Assembly (NCBI RefSeq): GCF_900292075.1 | Contig: NZ_OLMV01000001.1 | Span: forward strand, 922,977-986,976 | Reading direction: 5' to 3' | Length of the DNA stretch: 64,000 bases | DNA from: Microbacterium timonense | GTDB taxonomy: Bacteria > Actinomycetota > Actinomycetes > Actinomycetales > Microbacteriaceae | In this document: positions 10,313 to 18,831 of the stretch, in pieces | Layout: each line of letters begins with the position of its first letter | Position numbering within the stretch: position 1 is the first letter of the stretch | The notes under the pieces: generated by a model | Database searches by the model: none | Seen by the model: only the letters and a program-made list of their open reading frames with translations | Told to the model about the DNA's origin: nothing | Made by a program: the position numbers and the translations under genes

Positions 10313-12073
10313 TCAGCCCTCCATGCCGGCCTGCAGCAGCGCCGTGCGCGCCTCGCGGCGCACCCGCTGCTCGTCGGGGTCGGGCACCGGGATGGCAGCG
10401 ATGAGGCGGCGCGTGTAGTCCTCCTGCGGGGCGCGCAGGATCTGGCCGGTCGCGCCCTGCTCGACGATGTGGCCGTGGTGCATCACGATGATGCGGTCGG
10501 CCAGCGAGTCCACGACGGCCAGGTCGTGGCTGATGAACAGGCACGCGAAGCCGAGGTCCTCCTGCAGGCGCCGCAGCAGCTGCAGCACGGTCGCCTGGAC
10601 CGAGACGTCCAGCGCCGACGTCGGCTCGTCGGCGATGAGCAGCTTGGGCTGGAGCGCCAGCGCACGGGCGATGCCGACGCGCTGCTTCTGACCGCCCGAC
10701 AGCTCGTGCGGGTAGCGGTTGCGGTACGAGCGGGGCAGCTCGACCGAGTCGAGCAGCTCCTGCACGCGCAGGTCGAGGTCGCGGCCCTTGGCCACCTTGG
10801 CCAGCAGCATCGGCTCACCAATCGACTGTCCGATCGGAAGGCGCGGGTTCAGCGAAGACGACGGGTCCTGGAAGACGATGCCGACGTCCTTGTGGACGGT
10901 GTGCAGCAGGCGACGGTCCGCCTGGGAGATGTCGTGGCCCACGACCTCGGCGCGACCGTCCGCGATCGGCAGCAGCCCGATCGCCGCCCGGCCGACGGTC
11001 GTCTTGCCCGACCCCGACTCGCCCACGAGGCCCGTGACCTCGCCGGGGTAGATCGAGAAGGTGGCGTGCTCGACCGCACGGAAGGCGGGCACCCGCCCGC
11101 GCTTGGGATAGTCGATGGCGACGTCCTGGAAGTCGAGCACGGGCGCACCGAGACCCTTGCGCCGCTCCTCGTCCTCACGGGCCGCGACCTCGGCGAGGCG
11201 GATCACGGACGTGTCGCCCACGAGAGCCGCGGTGGTGTCGATCGCCTCGCCCGCGGCATCCCCGATCCGCGGGACCGCTGCGAGCAGCTGCTGCGTGTAC
11301 GGGTGCTGCGGGTTGTTGAACACTCCGTCGACCGTGCCGCGCTCGACGATCTCGCCCTTGCGCATCACGACGATGTCGTCGGCGATGTCGGCCACCACAC
11401 CCATGTCGTGCGTGATGAGAAGGATCGCCGAGTCGAGGCGATGACGCAGATCCCGCATGAGATCGAGGATCTCGGCCTGCACGGTCACATCCAGCGCCGT
11501 CGTCGGCTCGTCGGCGATGAGCAGCTGCGGGTCGCACGAGATCGACTGCGCGATCATGGCGCGCTGTCGCTGCCCGCCAGACAGCTGGTGCGGGTAGGAG
11601 TTGAAGGCCTTGAGCGGGTCGGGCAGCTCCACCATGTCGAGCAGCTCGAGCGCGCGCGTGCGCGCCGCGCTGGGAGTCATGCCCTGGTGCACGCGCAGGG
11701 TCTCGATGATCTGGAAGCCGACCGTGAAGACGGGGTTCAGGGCCGTCATCGGCTCTTGGAAGATCACCGCGATCTCGCGGCCGCGGACGCGCCGCAGGTC
11801 ATCCTTGCGCAGTCCCAGGATCTCTCGGCCGCCGAGCTTGACGCTGCCGGTGACACGGGCGTTGGAAGGCAGCAGCCCGAGCATCGCCATCGAGCTCGCA
11901 CTCTTGCCGGATCCGGATTCACCCACGATCGCCAGCGCCTTGCCCGATTGGACGGAGTACTCGAGCTTCTTGGCCGCGGGCACCCAGTAGTTGTCGACGG
12001 CGAAGTCGACGGACAGGCCGCTCACCTCCAGCAGCGGGCTGCCGGAGACCGGGATGGAGGGGGACGCGTTCAT
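10313..12073 (-). CDS. Oligopeptide ABC transporter, fused dual ATP-binding protein (OppD-OppF)
   Basis: The 586-residue protein contains two complete nucleotide-binding domains in tandem, equivalent to OppD and OppF. The first (about residues 15-275) has Walker A GESGSGKS, signature LSGGQRQR and Walker B LLIADEPTTALD; the second (about 315-570) has GESGSGKTT, LSGGQKQR and LLIADEPTSALD. Each is followed by the oligopeptide-type C-terminal HPYTQQLLAAVPRIG-like segment. It should energise the OppB/OppC permease encoded upstream, although an opposite-strand gene separates it from oppC. AAGGA lies 7 bases before the ATG. Confidence 0.95.
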   Translation of the reverse strand: MNASPSIPVSGSPLLEVSGLSVDFAVDNYWVPAAKKLEYSVQSGKALAIVGESGSGKSASSMAMLGLLPSNARVTGSVKLGGREILGLRKDDLRRVRGREIAVIFQEPMTALNPVFTVGFQIIETLRVHQGMTPSAARTRALELLDMVELPDPLKAFNSYPHQLSGGQRQRAMIAQSISCDPQLLIADEPTTALDVTVQAEILDLMRDLRHRLDSAILLITHDMGVVADIADDIVVMRKGEIVERGTVDGVFNNPQHPYTQQLLAAVPRIGDAAGEAIDTTAALVGDTSVIRLAEVAAREDEERRKGLGAPVLDFQDVAIDYPKRGRVPAFRAVEHATFSIYPGEVTGLVGESGSGKTTVGRAAIGLLPIADGRAEVVGHDISQADRRLLHTVHKDVGIVFQDPSSSLNPRLPIGQSIGEPMLLAKVAKGRDLDLRVQELLDSVELPRSYRNRYPHELSGGQKQRVGIARALALQPKLLIADEPTSALDVSVQATVLQLLRRLQEDLGFACLFISHDLAVVDSLADRIIVMHHGHIVEQGATGQILRAPQEDYTRRLIAAIPVPDPDEQRVRREARTALLQAGMEG

Positions 12074-12111
12074 GAGAGGGTCCTTGCGGGGTCGGGAGAG
12101 ACAATGGGGAG

Positions 12112-12717
12112 GTGACCGATCAGGCGATCCGCATCGACTCCCGTTTCAACCGCATCGCGGCCGTCATCGTCTGGAGTCTTGCGGCACTCGCCGTGGTCAC
12201 CGCCGTATGGAGCGCGGACGTGCGCCTGGCGTGGGTGTATGCCGCCGCACCGCTGGCCGCTCTTCTCGGCTGGGCCGCCCTGTGGCGTCCGAGCGTCACC
12301 GTGTCGGCCACCGGCGTGCGCCTGGAGAACGTCAGTCATGATGTCGACGTGCCCTGGGAAGCCCTCGTGCACGTCGATACGAAGCGTGCCCTCACACTGC
12401 ACACGCCCTCCGGCGCGTTCACCGCGTGGTCCGCGCCCGCGCCAGGGCTCTTCAGCACCATGATGGGCAACGCGAAGGCCCGGCGCGAGGCCCGGGCCGC
12501 CGGCGGTGCGGTCCTCGGAAGCGATCGTCTGGGCACCGACTCCGGCAACGCGGCGCTTGTCGTGCGCGAGACGTGGCGTCGCCGGCTGGACGCCGGCCAG
12601 GTGGAGCTCGGAGTGGCCGACGAGACGCCGGTCACGCGCCGCTGGCACGTGGCGCTGCTGACGGCGTGTGCTGTCCTCGCGGCGGCGTCGATCGCGCTGA
12701 TCATCGCCACGGGCTGA
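12112..12717 (+). CDS. PH domain-like membrane protein, antisense within the opp locus
   Basis: A 201-residue protein with two N-terminal membrane helices (about residues 14-33 and 40-58), a PH-like beta domain (about 60-130, including the segment GVRLENVSHDVDVPWEALVHV) and a C-terminal helix (about 180-199). Such bPH-domain proteins are common in actinobacteria and lack assigned functions. The GTG start has GACAAT ending 6 bases upstream, so it is probably leaderless. It is the only gene on the plus strand inside the opp cluster, diverging from oppDF by 38 bases and converging on oppC with a 14-base gap. Confidence 0.8.
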   Translation: MTDQAIRIDSRFNRIAAVIVWSLAALAVVTAVWSADVRLAWVYAAAPLAALLGWAALWRPSVTVSATGVRLENVSHDVDVPWEALVHVDTKRALTLHTPSGAFTAWSAPAPGLFSTMMGNAKARREARAAGGAVLGSDRLGTDSGNAALVVRETWRRRLDAGQVELGVADETPVTRRWHVALLTACAVLAAASIALIIATG

Positions 12718-12731
12718 GAGCCGGACAGTCA

Positions 12732-13886
12732 TCATGCGCCGCGCCCGGCGTCAGGAGCGATCTCCTCGTCGAGGACGTCAGAGCCCCGCTGGCTCGTGAC
12801 GCCCTCCTCCGTCGCCGTCCCGCCGGCGGTGACCAGGGCCCCCTCCGGCACGTCGACCGTCGTGCCGCCCACCAGCACGGCATCCTGCGGCAGCTCCTTC
12901 ACCTTGCGGAAGACGATGCGCTTCTGACGCGGATCGAACGCGTCGCGCAGGCCGTCGCCCACGAAGTTGACCAGCAGCGACAGGATCACGATGAACGCGG
13001 CCGGCCACCAGAACAGGTACGGCCGCGTCTGGAACGCCGACTCGTTCTGTGAGATCAGCAGGCCCAGTGACACGTCGGGAGACCGCACACCGTAGCCGAG
13101 GAACGACAGCGACGTCTCGAGGATCACCGCGGCCGCGATGAGGAGCGTCGTGGCCACGATCACGACGCCGATGGCGTTCGGCAGGATGTGCTTGAAGATG
13201 ATCCGCGCGTCCGAGGCACCCGCCACGCGCGCCGCCTCGACGAACTCGCGCTCGCGCAGTGTGAGGAATTCCGCACGTACGAGTCGGGCGATTCCGGTCC
13301 AGGCGACGAAGCCGAGGAACAGTGCCAGGAACAGCGGCCCGAGGCCGCCGACCGCGGAGCCGACCACGGCGCCGATGACGATGACGGGGATCACGATCAC
13401 GACGTCGGTCAGACGCATCAGCACCGAGTCGACCCAGCCGCGGTAGTAGCCGGCGATGGCGCCGACCACGACACCGATGAAGGCGCCGATGATGCCGATG
13501 ATGAACATGATGTACGACGAGTTCACGAGGCCGCGCATGACCATCGCGAAGTAGTCCTTGCCCACCGTGTTCTGGCCGAAGGGGTGCTCCCCGAGCGAGA
13601 ACGGGAACAGCGTCAGCGTCGGCTTGCCGCCGTTGGTGAGCGGGAGGAGCTCTTCGTAATTCCACTTCCACCAGCCGGGGATCGGGCCGATGCCCGTCAC
13701 CGAGACGGCGAAGCCGATGATGAGGACGAAGAGGATCGCGCTGACCAGCGCAGGCTTGTGCGCGAGGAAGCGCCGCAGCGTGAGCCGCCCCTGGCTGACC
13801 CCCCGCTCGTCGGCGGTCTGGACGTGCACGCCGCCGTCGGACGGCGAGGTGGCCGGTTCGAGTGCCGGATCGATCGGGATGGACAT
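12732..13886 (-). CDS. oppC: Oligopeptide ABC transporter permease, OppC type
   Basis: An inner-membrane permease of 384 residues with the binding-protein-dependent transport EAA loop (EAARVAGASDARIIFKHILP). About six membrane helices follow an N-terminal cytoplasmic extension of about 45 residues. The C-terminal tail of about 60 residues after the last helix is longer than in classical OppC (about 300 residues). Its ATG directly abuts the oppB TAA stop. It works with OppB, the lipoprotein OppA and the fused ATPase. Confidence 0.93.
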   Translation of the reverse strand: MSIPIDPALEPATSPSDGGVHVQTADERGVSQGRLTLRRFLAHKPALVSAILFVLIIGFAVSVTGIGPIPGWWKWNYEELLPLTNGGKPTLTLFPFSLGEHPFGQNTVGKDYFAMVMRGLVNSSYIMFIIGIIGAFIGVVVGAIAGYYRGWVDSVLMRLTDVVIVIPVIVIGAVVGSAVGGLGPLFLALFLGFVAWTGIARLVRAEFLTLREREFVEAARVAGASDARIIFKHILPNAIGVVIVATTLLIAAAVILETSLSFLGYGVRSPDVSLGLLISQNESAFQTRPYLFWWPAAFIVILSLLVNFVGDGLRDAFDPRQKRIVFRKVKELPQDAVLVGGTTVDVPEGALVTAGGTATEEGVTSQRGSDVLDEEIAPDAGRGA

Positions 13887-15422
13887 TTACTTGACCCTCA
13901 CTCTCGGGTCGATCGCCGAGTATGCGAGATCGGCGAGGAAGTTGAACGTGATGGCGAACACCGCGATGACGACGAAGTACGCCATGACGGGGTTCGGGTC
14001 GGCGTGCTGCAGACCCTGATTGAACAGGGCGCCCATGCCGCTGAAGGCGAAGATCCGCTCCGTGATGATCGCGCCACCGATGAGCGCGCCGACATCGGCC
14101 GCGACGATGGTGGTGATGGGGATCAGCGAGTTGCGGAACGCGTGCCGCACGACCACCGTGCGCTCGGGGAGGCCCTTGGCCCGCGCCGTGCGGATGTAGT
14201 CCTGGTTCAGCGTCTCGAGCATGCCGCCGCGGGCGTAACGCGTGTACGCCGCGAACGAGATCAGCATGAGGCTGATCGTCGGCAGCAGCAGGTGCGTGAA
14301 GGTGTCGATGCTCTGGATCCAGAAGTCGCCCTGCAGGTTCGGCGTGGAGGCGCCGATGGTGGCGATCGGCCGGCCGTTCACCTTCGGGTTGTTGACGTAT
14401 GCGTTCCAGTTCTGCATGAACTGGTCGAGGATGATCACACCCATCCCGAGCACGCCCGAGAAGACGCCGATGCGGATCGCCTGGCCCTTGTCGTACTCGC
14501 CGAGGAACCAGCCTGCCGCCGCGCCCACGAGACCCGCGCCGACGAAGAGCGCGAACACGCCCCAGCCGTTGAACGAGCCGAGGAACGGCTGCAGCACGAA
14601 GTACGCGGCGATGAGCACGATCGCGGTGACCCCCGCGGTGCGCCACGCGTAACGGGCACGAGCGCCGGCGATGATCAGCACCATGCCGGCGGCGAAGGCT
14701 GCGATGAGCAACGGGGTGAGGATCGGGCCGAGCGAGGGGTTCAGGAACCACGCCGTCACGCTCATGCCGTACAGCATCGCGCCCGTGGTCACGACCGAGG
14801 CGGCGAAGACGATCAGGCGGCGCTGCCTGTTCCCGCCGATGATGGCCTGCCAGAAGATGCCGGAGATGAGACTCAGCGCGATGATCCACGGCCATGTGAA
14901 CACCGGACTGTCGAGCCAGTCGTTGAAGCCGATCGCGAGGAAGACCTTGAGGAGGACACCCATGACGAAGGACGGCAGCGAGTAGAAGAGGAAGCTCGCG
15001 AACGTGAAGGAGTAGTCCACGGCGCTGTACTGACGCAGAGCCGAGACGATGCCGACCAGGACGCCGAGGATGATGGCGAGGACGGTCGAGGCGGTCACCA
15101 GCTGGAGCGTGGCGCCCATGGCACGGGCGAGGATGATCGTGACCGGCTGGTTCTGGATGGTCACGCCGAGGTCGCAGCCGCCGAAGGGGATGACGCATCG
15201 CGCGGCCCCGAGGAGCCAGTTGAACCAGCGCACCGGAATCGGCTGGTCGAGGTTCAGCCAGTCGATGCGCTGAGCGATCAGCGCGTCGCGGTTCGGGCTG
15301 TTGGAGGCGTACAGGTCCTCGAGCGGGTCTCTGGCCAGAGCCACGAGGGTGTACATCAGGAAGGATGCGGCGATGAGGATCAGGATCGAGACCCCGATGC
15401 GCCGCAGAACAAAGCTAAGCAC
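13887..15422 (-). CDS. oppB: Oligopeptide ABC transporter permease, expanded OppB type
   Basis: The first 170 or so residues and the last 150 match OppB/DppB permeases, including the EAA loop IRTARAKGLPERTVVVRHAF and the N-terminal LRRIGVSILILIAASFLMY. At 511 residues it is about 200 longer than the usual 310. The excess lies in the middle (about residues 175-355) and contains roughly five additional hydrophobic segments ending near WFLGEYDKGQAIRIG. The GTG start has AAGGG 8 bases upstream. The reading frame is clean, so the insert is not a frameshift artefact. Confidence 0.92.
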   Translation of the reverse strand: MLSFVLRRIGVSILILIAASFLMYTLVALARDPLEDLYASNSPNRDALIAQRIDWLNLDQPIPVRWFNWLLGAARCVIPFGGCDLGVTIQNQPVTIILARAMGATLQLVTASTVLAIILGVLVGIVSALRQYSAVDYSFTFASFLFYSLPSFVMGVLLKVFLAIGFNDWLDSPVFTWPWIIALSLISGIFWQAIIGGNRQRRLIVFAASVVTTGAMLYGMSVTAWFLNPSLGPILTPLLIAAFAAGMVLIIAGARARYAWRTAGVTAIVLIAAYFVLQPFLGSFNGWGVFALFVGAGLVGAAAGWFLGEYDKGQAIRIGVFSGVLGMGVIILDQFMQNWNAYVNNPKVNGRPIATIGASTPNLQGDFWIQSIDTFTHLLLPTISLMLISFAAYTRYARGGMLETLNQDYIRTARAKGLPERTVVVRHAFRNSLIPITTIVAADVGALIGGAIITERIFAFSGMGALFNQGLQHADPNPVMAYFVVIAVFAITFNFLADLAYSAIDPRVRVK

Positions 15423-15521
15423 TGGGCTGGCCCTTCATGCAGAAAAGGTAGCAGGCAGCCGACGACGCCTGGATGGGCCGGGCGTCGGGTCGCCGGCGGT
15501 GGACGGGACACACACACGCAC

Positions 15522-15552
15522 GGGGCGCCGGGCTGCGAGAACCCGACGCCCC
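15522..15552 (-). terminator. Intra-operon hairpin between oppA and oppB
   Basis: An imperfect GC-rich inverted repeat, GGGGCGCCGGG with CCCGACGCCCC, lies in the 161-base gap between oppA and oppB. A partial terminator here would leave more binding-protein mRNA than permease mRNA, a known pattern in ABC operons. The role is inference. Confidence 0.5.
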
Positions 15553-15583
15553 ATGGCGTGGTGTTTCAGTGCGTCAACCGATT

Positions 15584-17359
15584 TTACTCGGAGACCGTCC
15601 ACTCCCAGACGTTCCAGAGCGCACCGGTCTGGTTGCCCATGAAGGTCACACCCTGGAGGCGGTCGGTGTGTGCCTCCAGACCCGGCAGCTGGAACAGCGG
15701 CAGGCCGTAGGCGTCGCCGAACAGCTCGGTGTCGGCCTCGATCGTCATCTCGTCGATCTTGTCCTTATCGAGCGTCTTCGGGATCGTCTGCGCGATCTCG
15801 TCGACCGTGGCGTTGGCGTACTTGTTGAAGTTGCTGCCGCCGAAGCTCGCGAAGATCTGCGGGATGGTGCCGTTGCCCACACCGGGCGAGGTCCAGCCGA
15901 AGATGACCGCGTCGTAGATGTCGGAACCGAGCTGGGCGCTCCAGTCCTCACGTCCGACGTCCTCGATGATGAAGCCGGCCTGCGAGGCCGAGGCCTGGAT
16001 GGCCTCGAACGCCGCAACGCGGTTCGGGTTGTTGATGTTGTACATCAGGCGGATCGTCGGGGTCGCGCCGGCGAGCAGCTCCTTGGCGCCCTCGATGTCG
16101 ACCTCGTCGTACGCGTCCGAGCCGTTGACGGCGACAGCGTCCTCGTACGGAGCCTGAGCCGGGATGAACAGCTGCGAGTTGAGCACCTCAGCCTCCGGGT
16201 TGACCGGCTTGATCAGGGTCTCGACGAGCTGCTGACGCGGGATCGTCTTCAGGAACGCCTCACGGACGTTCTTGTCGGCGAACGGACCCGCGAAGGTCAG
16301 GTCGATGTGGTCGTAGTTGAGCGCGTCGCCCTGGAGGACCTCCACGCCGTCGATGCCCTCGAGCGCGGTGAGGGTGTCACCCGTCGCCTGCGGCGCGATG
16401 AGGTCGACCTCGCCGTTCTGCAGAGCGGTCACCTGAGCCTGCGAGTCGCCGATGAAGCGGATCACGAGCTCGGAGAACTGCGGCTTGAGGTCACCGGTGT
16501 ACTTGTCGTTGACCTTCAGCGTCATGGACTGCGTGGGCTCCCACGAGTCGATGACCCACGGGCCGCTGGACAGGTACAGCGACGGGTCGTCCGGCAGCGA
16601 CGTCATGTCGAAGCCGGTGTTCCAGAAGTCGGCAGCCGCCTTGAGCGTCTCGTTGGGCGCAGCCGGTGCGGCGGCGTCGCCGCGCGGCATCGTCATGATG
16701 GTGTCGATGAGCTCGGCCTGGTCCACGCCCGCCTTCTCGGCGACCACGTGCACCGGCTGGTCGATGAGACCGATGATGTCCCAGTCGACGAAGGGCTCGT
16801 CGTACTCGAGCGTGAGCGAGAGCTTGTCGTCGGCGACATCCGTGATCTTGGACTTGTTGACACCCTCGGTGCTGCCGGCGTACTGGAAGTAGCGGGTGCC
16901 GCTGGCGACCTCACCGGTCTCGGGGTCGAGCGTCGCGTCGTCGAAGACGCCCGAGGTGGCGGCCCAGCCGAAGATCAGGTCGTCGGTCGTGATGGGCTCC
17001 CCGTCCGACCACACCAGGCCGTCGTTCAGGGTGTACTTCACCTGAAGCGGGTCCTCGCTGAGGACCTCCATCTTTCCGAACGACTCGTCCGGAACGACCT
17101 CGTACTTGTCGTTGACGTAGTAGAACCCGGCGCGGGTCAGGATGTTGACCTTGCCGTTGATGTCGAGGTTGCCGTTGTCGCTGTTCGAGTTCGTACCGGT
17201 GAACTCGTTGACCTCGGCGACGGTCACCGCGGTGTCGGTGGTCGTCGGCTCCTCCGACTCCGGCGGGGTCGTCGAGCAGCCGGCAAGGACCAATGCGGCC
17301 GCACCGACGCCCGCCGCGACTCCGAGTGCGCGCTTGCGCCACGTCGTCTTGTCAGACAC
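15584..17359 (-). CDS. oppA: Oligopeptide-binding lipoprotein, SBP family 5 (OppA-like)
   Basis: An extracytoplasmic solute-binding lipoprotein of 591 residues. The signal peptide has a basic start (KTTWRKR), a hydrophobic core and the lipobox LAGC with Cys28 as the lipidation site, followed by a Ser/Thr/Pro/Glu-rich linker. The body is a family 5 binding domain typical of peptide or nickel importers, consistent with the neighbouring permeases. The GTG start has AGGAGG 7 bases upstream; the longer frame upstream is rejected because it would remove the signal peptide from the N-terminus. The ligand cannot be read from sequence. Confidence 0.95.
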   Translation of the reverse strand: MSDKTTWRKRALGVAAGVGAAALVLAGCSTTPPESEEPTTTDTAVTVAEVNEFTGTNSNSDNGNLDINGKVNILTRAGFYYVNDKYEVVPDESFGKMEVLSEDPLQVKYTLNDGLVWSDGEPITTDDLIFGWAATSGVFDDATLDPETGEVASGTRYFQYAGSTEGVNKSKITDVADDKLSLTLEYDEPFVDWDIIGLIDQPVHVVAEKAGVDQAELIDTIMTMPRGDAAAPAAPNETLKAAADFWNTGFDMTSLPDDPSLYLSSGPWVIDSWEPTQSMTLKVNDKYTGDLKPQFSELVIRFIGDSQAQVTALQNGEVDLIAPQATGDTLTALEGIDGVEVLQGDALNYDHIDLTFAGPFADKNVREAFLKTIPRQQLVETLIKPVNPEAEVLNSQLFIPAQAPYEDAVAVNGSDAYDEVDIEGAKELLAGATPTIRLMYNINNPNRVAAFEAIQASASQAGFIIEDVGREDWSAQLGSDIYDAVIFGWTSPGVGNGTIPQIFASFGGSNFNKYANATVDEIAQTIPKTLDKDKIDEMTIEADTELFGDAYGLPLFQLPGLEAHTDRLQGVTFMGNQTGALWNVWEWTVSE

Positions 17360-17429
17360 TGTGTCTCCTCCTGTGCAGGGTAGTGCGCGCACGTCTGGCC
17401 TCTGACCGGACGGGCGCGCGGATGGGAAA

Positions 17430-17458
17430 ACGATATGCACCGGTAGTGAGATGGTCAA
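17430..17458 (-). promoter_or_regulatory. Promoter of the opp operon
   Basis: On the minus strand TTGACC (17453-17458) and TATCGT (17430-17435) are separated by 17 bases, about 70 bases upstream of oppA. It is the best sigma-70-type promoter in this gap. The opposite strand carries the start of the CPBP gene 65 bases away. Confidence 0.65.
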
Positions 17459-17522
17459 AACGATCGGCGAAAACGTTACAGAGCCTTAACTCAATCGACG
17501 CGGAGTGTGACAATCTGACAAG

Positions 17523-18410
17523 ATGACGCCGCCGAACCGGGCCTTCAGGCAGAGGAAGTCCACAGAGCCGATGGCCCCCGGCGCGGCGCTGCCCTCGCCC
17601 GGGCGCCTCGCCGACCGCTACGAGCGCCGACGGCTCACATGGGAGGTCTGGATCGTCCTGGCCATCACGGTCGGACAGTCCGCGCTCTATTCGGTCCTCT
17701 CCCTGGTGCGCAAGCTCCTCAGCTCGGTGCCGCTGGGCTCGCAGCAGGCGCAGGTGAACCCGTCGCGCGATCTGCAGGTCGTGTGGGATGTCGTGTACCA
17801 GGTGCTCGCCGTGTTCTTCGCGCTCGCGCTGGTGGCCCTGGTCGTCTATCTCCTGTGGGAGCCGGGAAGCAATGCGCTCCGGCGCATCGGCCTGGACTTC
17901 GCGAGGTTCGGCGGCGACCTCGGCCGCGGCATCCTGCTCGCCGCCGTGATCGGGATTCCGGGTCTGGCGCTCTACGCCGTGGGACGTGCGCTCGGCATCA
18001 CGGTGACCGTGGTCGCGGCGCCGCTGGATGCCGCCTGGTGGACGGTGCCCCTCCTCGTGCTCTCGGCGCTGCGCGCCGGGCTCACCGAGGAGGTCATCTT
18101 CATCGCGTATCTCTTCGACCGGCTTCGCCGCCTCGGCTGGAACGACTGGACGATCATCCTCACCAGCGCCGCGCTCCGCGGGGCGTATCACGCGTACCAG
18201 GGCTTCGGCGCGATCGTCGGCAACTTCGTCATGGGCATCGTCTTCGGCTGGTGCTACCGGCGCTGGGGCCGGGTGATGCCCCTCGTCGTGGCCCACACCC
18301 TCCTCGACATCGTCGCCTTCGTGGGCTATCCGCTCGCCGCCGCCCTGTGGCCCGGCGTCTTCGCCCCCCTCCCCACGCCGACACCGACGCCGACCGCGAC
18401 TCCTGCCTGA
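17523..18410 (+). CDS. CPBP-family intramembrane glutamic endopeptidase
   Basis: A 295-residue polytopic protein of the CPBP (Rce1/Abi) family. The conserved motifs are visible: the di-glutamate LTEEVIFIAYLFDRL (about residues 180-195), the first histidine in RGAYHAYQGFG and the second in VVAHTLLD. The arginine of the canonical EExxxR motif is replaced, as in several actinobacterial members. Family roles range from prenylated-peptide processing to bacteriocin immunity, and none can be chosen here. The ATG has GACAAT ending 8 bases upstream and no ribosome-binding site, so it is probably leaderless. The C-terminus is a Pro/Thr-rich tail. Confidence 0.88.
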   Translation: MTPPNRAFRQRKSTEPMAPGAALPSPGRLADRYERRRLTWEVWIVLAITVGQSALYSVLSLVRKLLSSVPLGSQQAQVNPSRDLQVVWDVVYQVLAVFFALALVALVVYLLWEPGSNALRRIGLDFARFGGDLGRGILLAAVIGIPGLALYAVGRALGITVTVVAAPLDAAWWTVPLLVLSALRAGLTEEVIFIAYLFDRLRRLGWNDWTIILTSAALRGAYHAYQGFGAIVGNFVMGIVFGWCYRRWGRVMPLVVAHTLLDIVAFVGYPLAAALWPGVFAPLPTPTPTPTATPA

Positions 18411-18414
18411 CCTC

Positions 18415-18446
18415 GGCCGGGCACCGGCCCGGGTGCCGGCCTGGCG
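18415..18446 (+). terminator. Probable terminator of the CPBP gene
   Basis: Immediately after the CPBP stop a GC-rich imperfect hairpin combines CCGG and CACC with GGTG and CCGG around a short loop. Two copies of GGCGCTGGG follow directly. Confidence 0.45.
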
Positions 18447-18485
18447 CTGGGCTGGCGCTGGGGTGGCGCGCTCTGCGCGATATCC

Positions 18486-18557
18486 GCGAGACTTCATCGG
18501 AGCGCCGAAACTGCGGTGCACCGACGAAGTCTGGGCGCTCCACTGGAGTCTCGCGGA
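18486..18557 (+). repeat. Palindromic repeat family 1, copy A
   Basis: A 72-base unit with outer arms GCGAGACT/AGTCTCGC, inner arms GAGCGCC/GGCGCTC and a central palindrome CGGTGCACCG. It is nearly identical to copy B (18645-18716). The left arm AGACTTCATCGG can alternatively pair with the middle segment CCGACGAAGTCT, so two exclusive folds are possible. It lies in the 421-base gap between the CPBP gene and the AbiEi-like gene. Confidence 0.9.
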
Positions 18558-18644
18558 CCCGGTGGGCGCGGCCGGCGGCGGGATGCCGCGGTCGGGCCAC
18601 CGCACTCGCGGGCTCGTGGTTCGTCTCATGCGGGTTCGAGAGGC

Positions 18645-18716
18645 GCGAGACTTCATCGGAGCGCCGAAACTGCGGTGCACCGACGAAGTCTCGGCGCTCC
18701 ACTGGAGTCTCGCGGA
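18645..18716 (+). repeat. Palindromic repeat family 1, copy B
   Basis: A direct repeat of copy A, 87 bases downstream of its end, differing at one visible base (CTCGGC instead of CTGGGC in the inner right arm). Here the inner stem extends to nine pairs, GAGCGCCGA with TCGGCGCTC. No reading frame or tRNA is supported in the surrounding gap. Confidence 0.9.
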
Positions 18717-18831
18717 CCTGGGCATCGAGGGCGCGGGACGGCGGCGGGCGGCTCCTCCACAGGGGGCGAGGAGACTGCACTGTCAACAGCGCGCTTGAAT
18801 TCGAGGCGCGACGTGCGCGGCGACGAGCAGG

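Noticed and set aside
12778..15198. Open frame of 806 codons antisense to oppB/oppC
   Set aside because: It is a shadow of the permease genes: arginine/histidine-rich low-complexity translation, no start signal and no domain, as expected opposite high-GC genes.
13887..15422. oppB as two genes fused by a sequencing error
   Set aside because: The insert is continuous in frame, hydrophobic throughout, and both permease halves remain in the same frame with coding bias.
18486..18716. Two direct repeats resembling a minimal CRISPR array
   Set aside because: Only two direct copies, each 72 bases and internally palindromic, with an 87-base gap, and no cas genes. The third copy is inverted, which arrays do not show.
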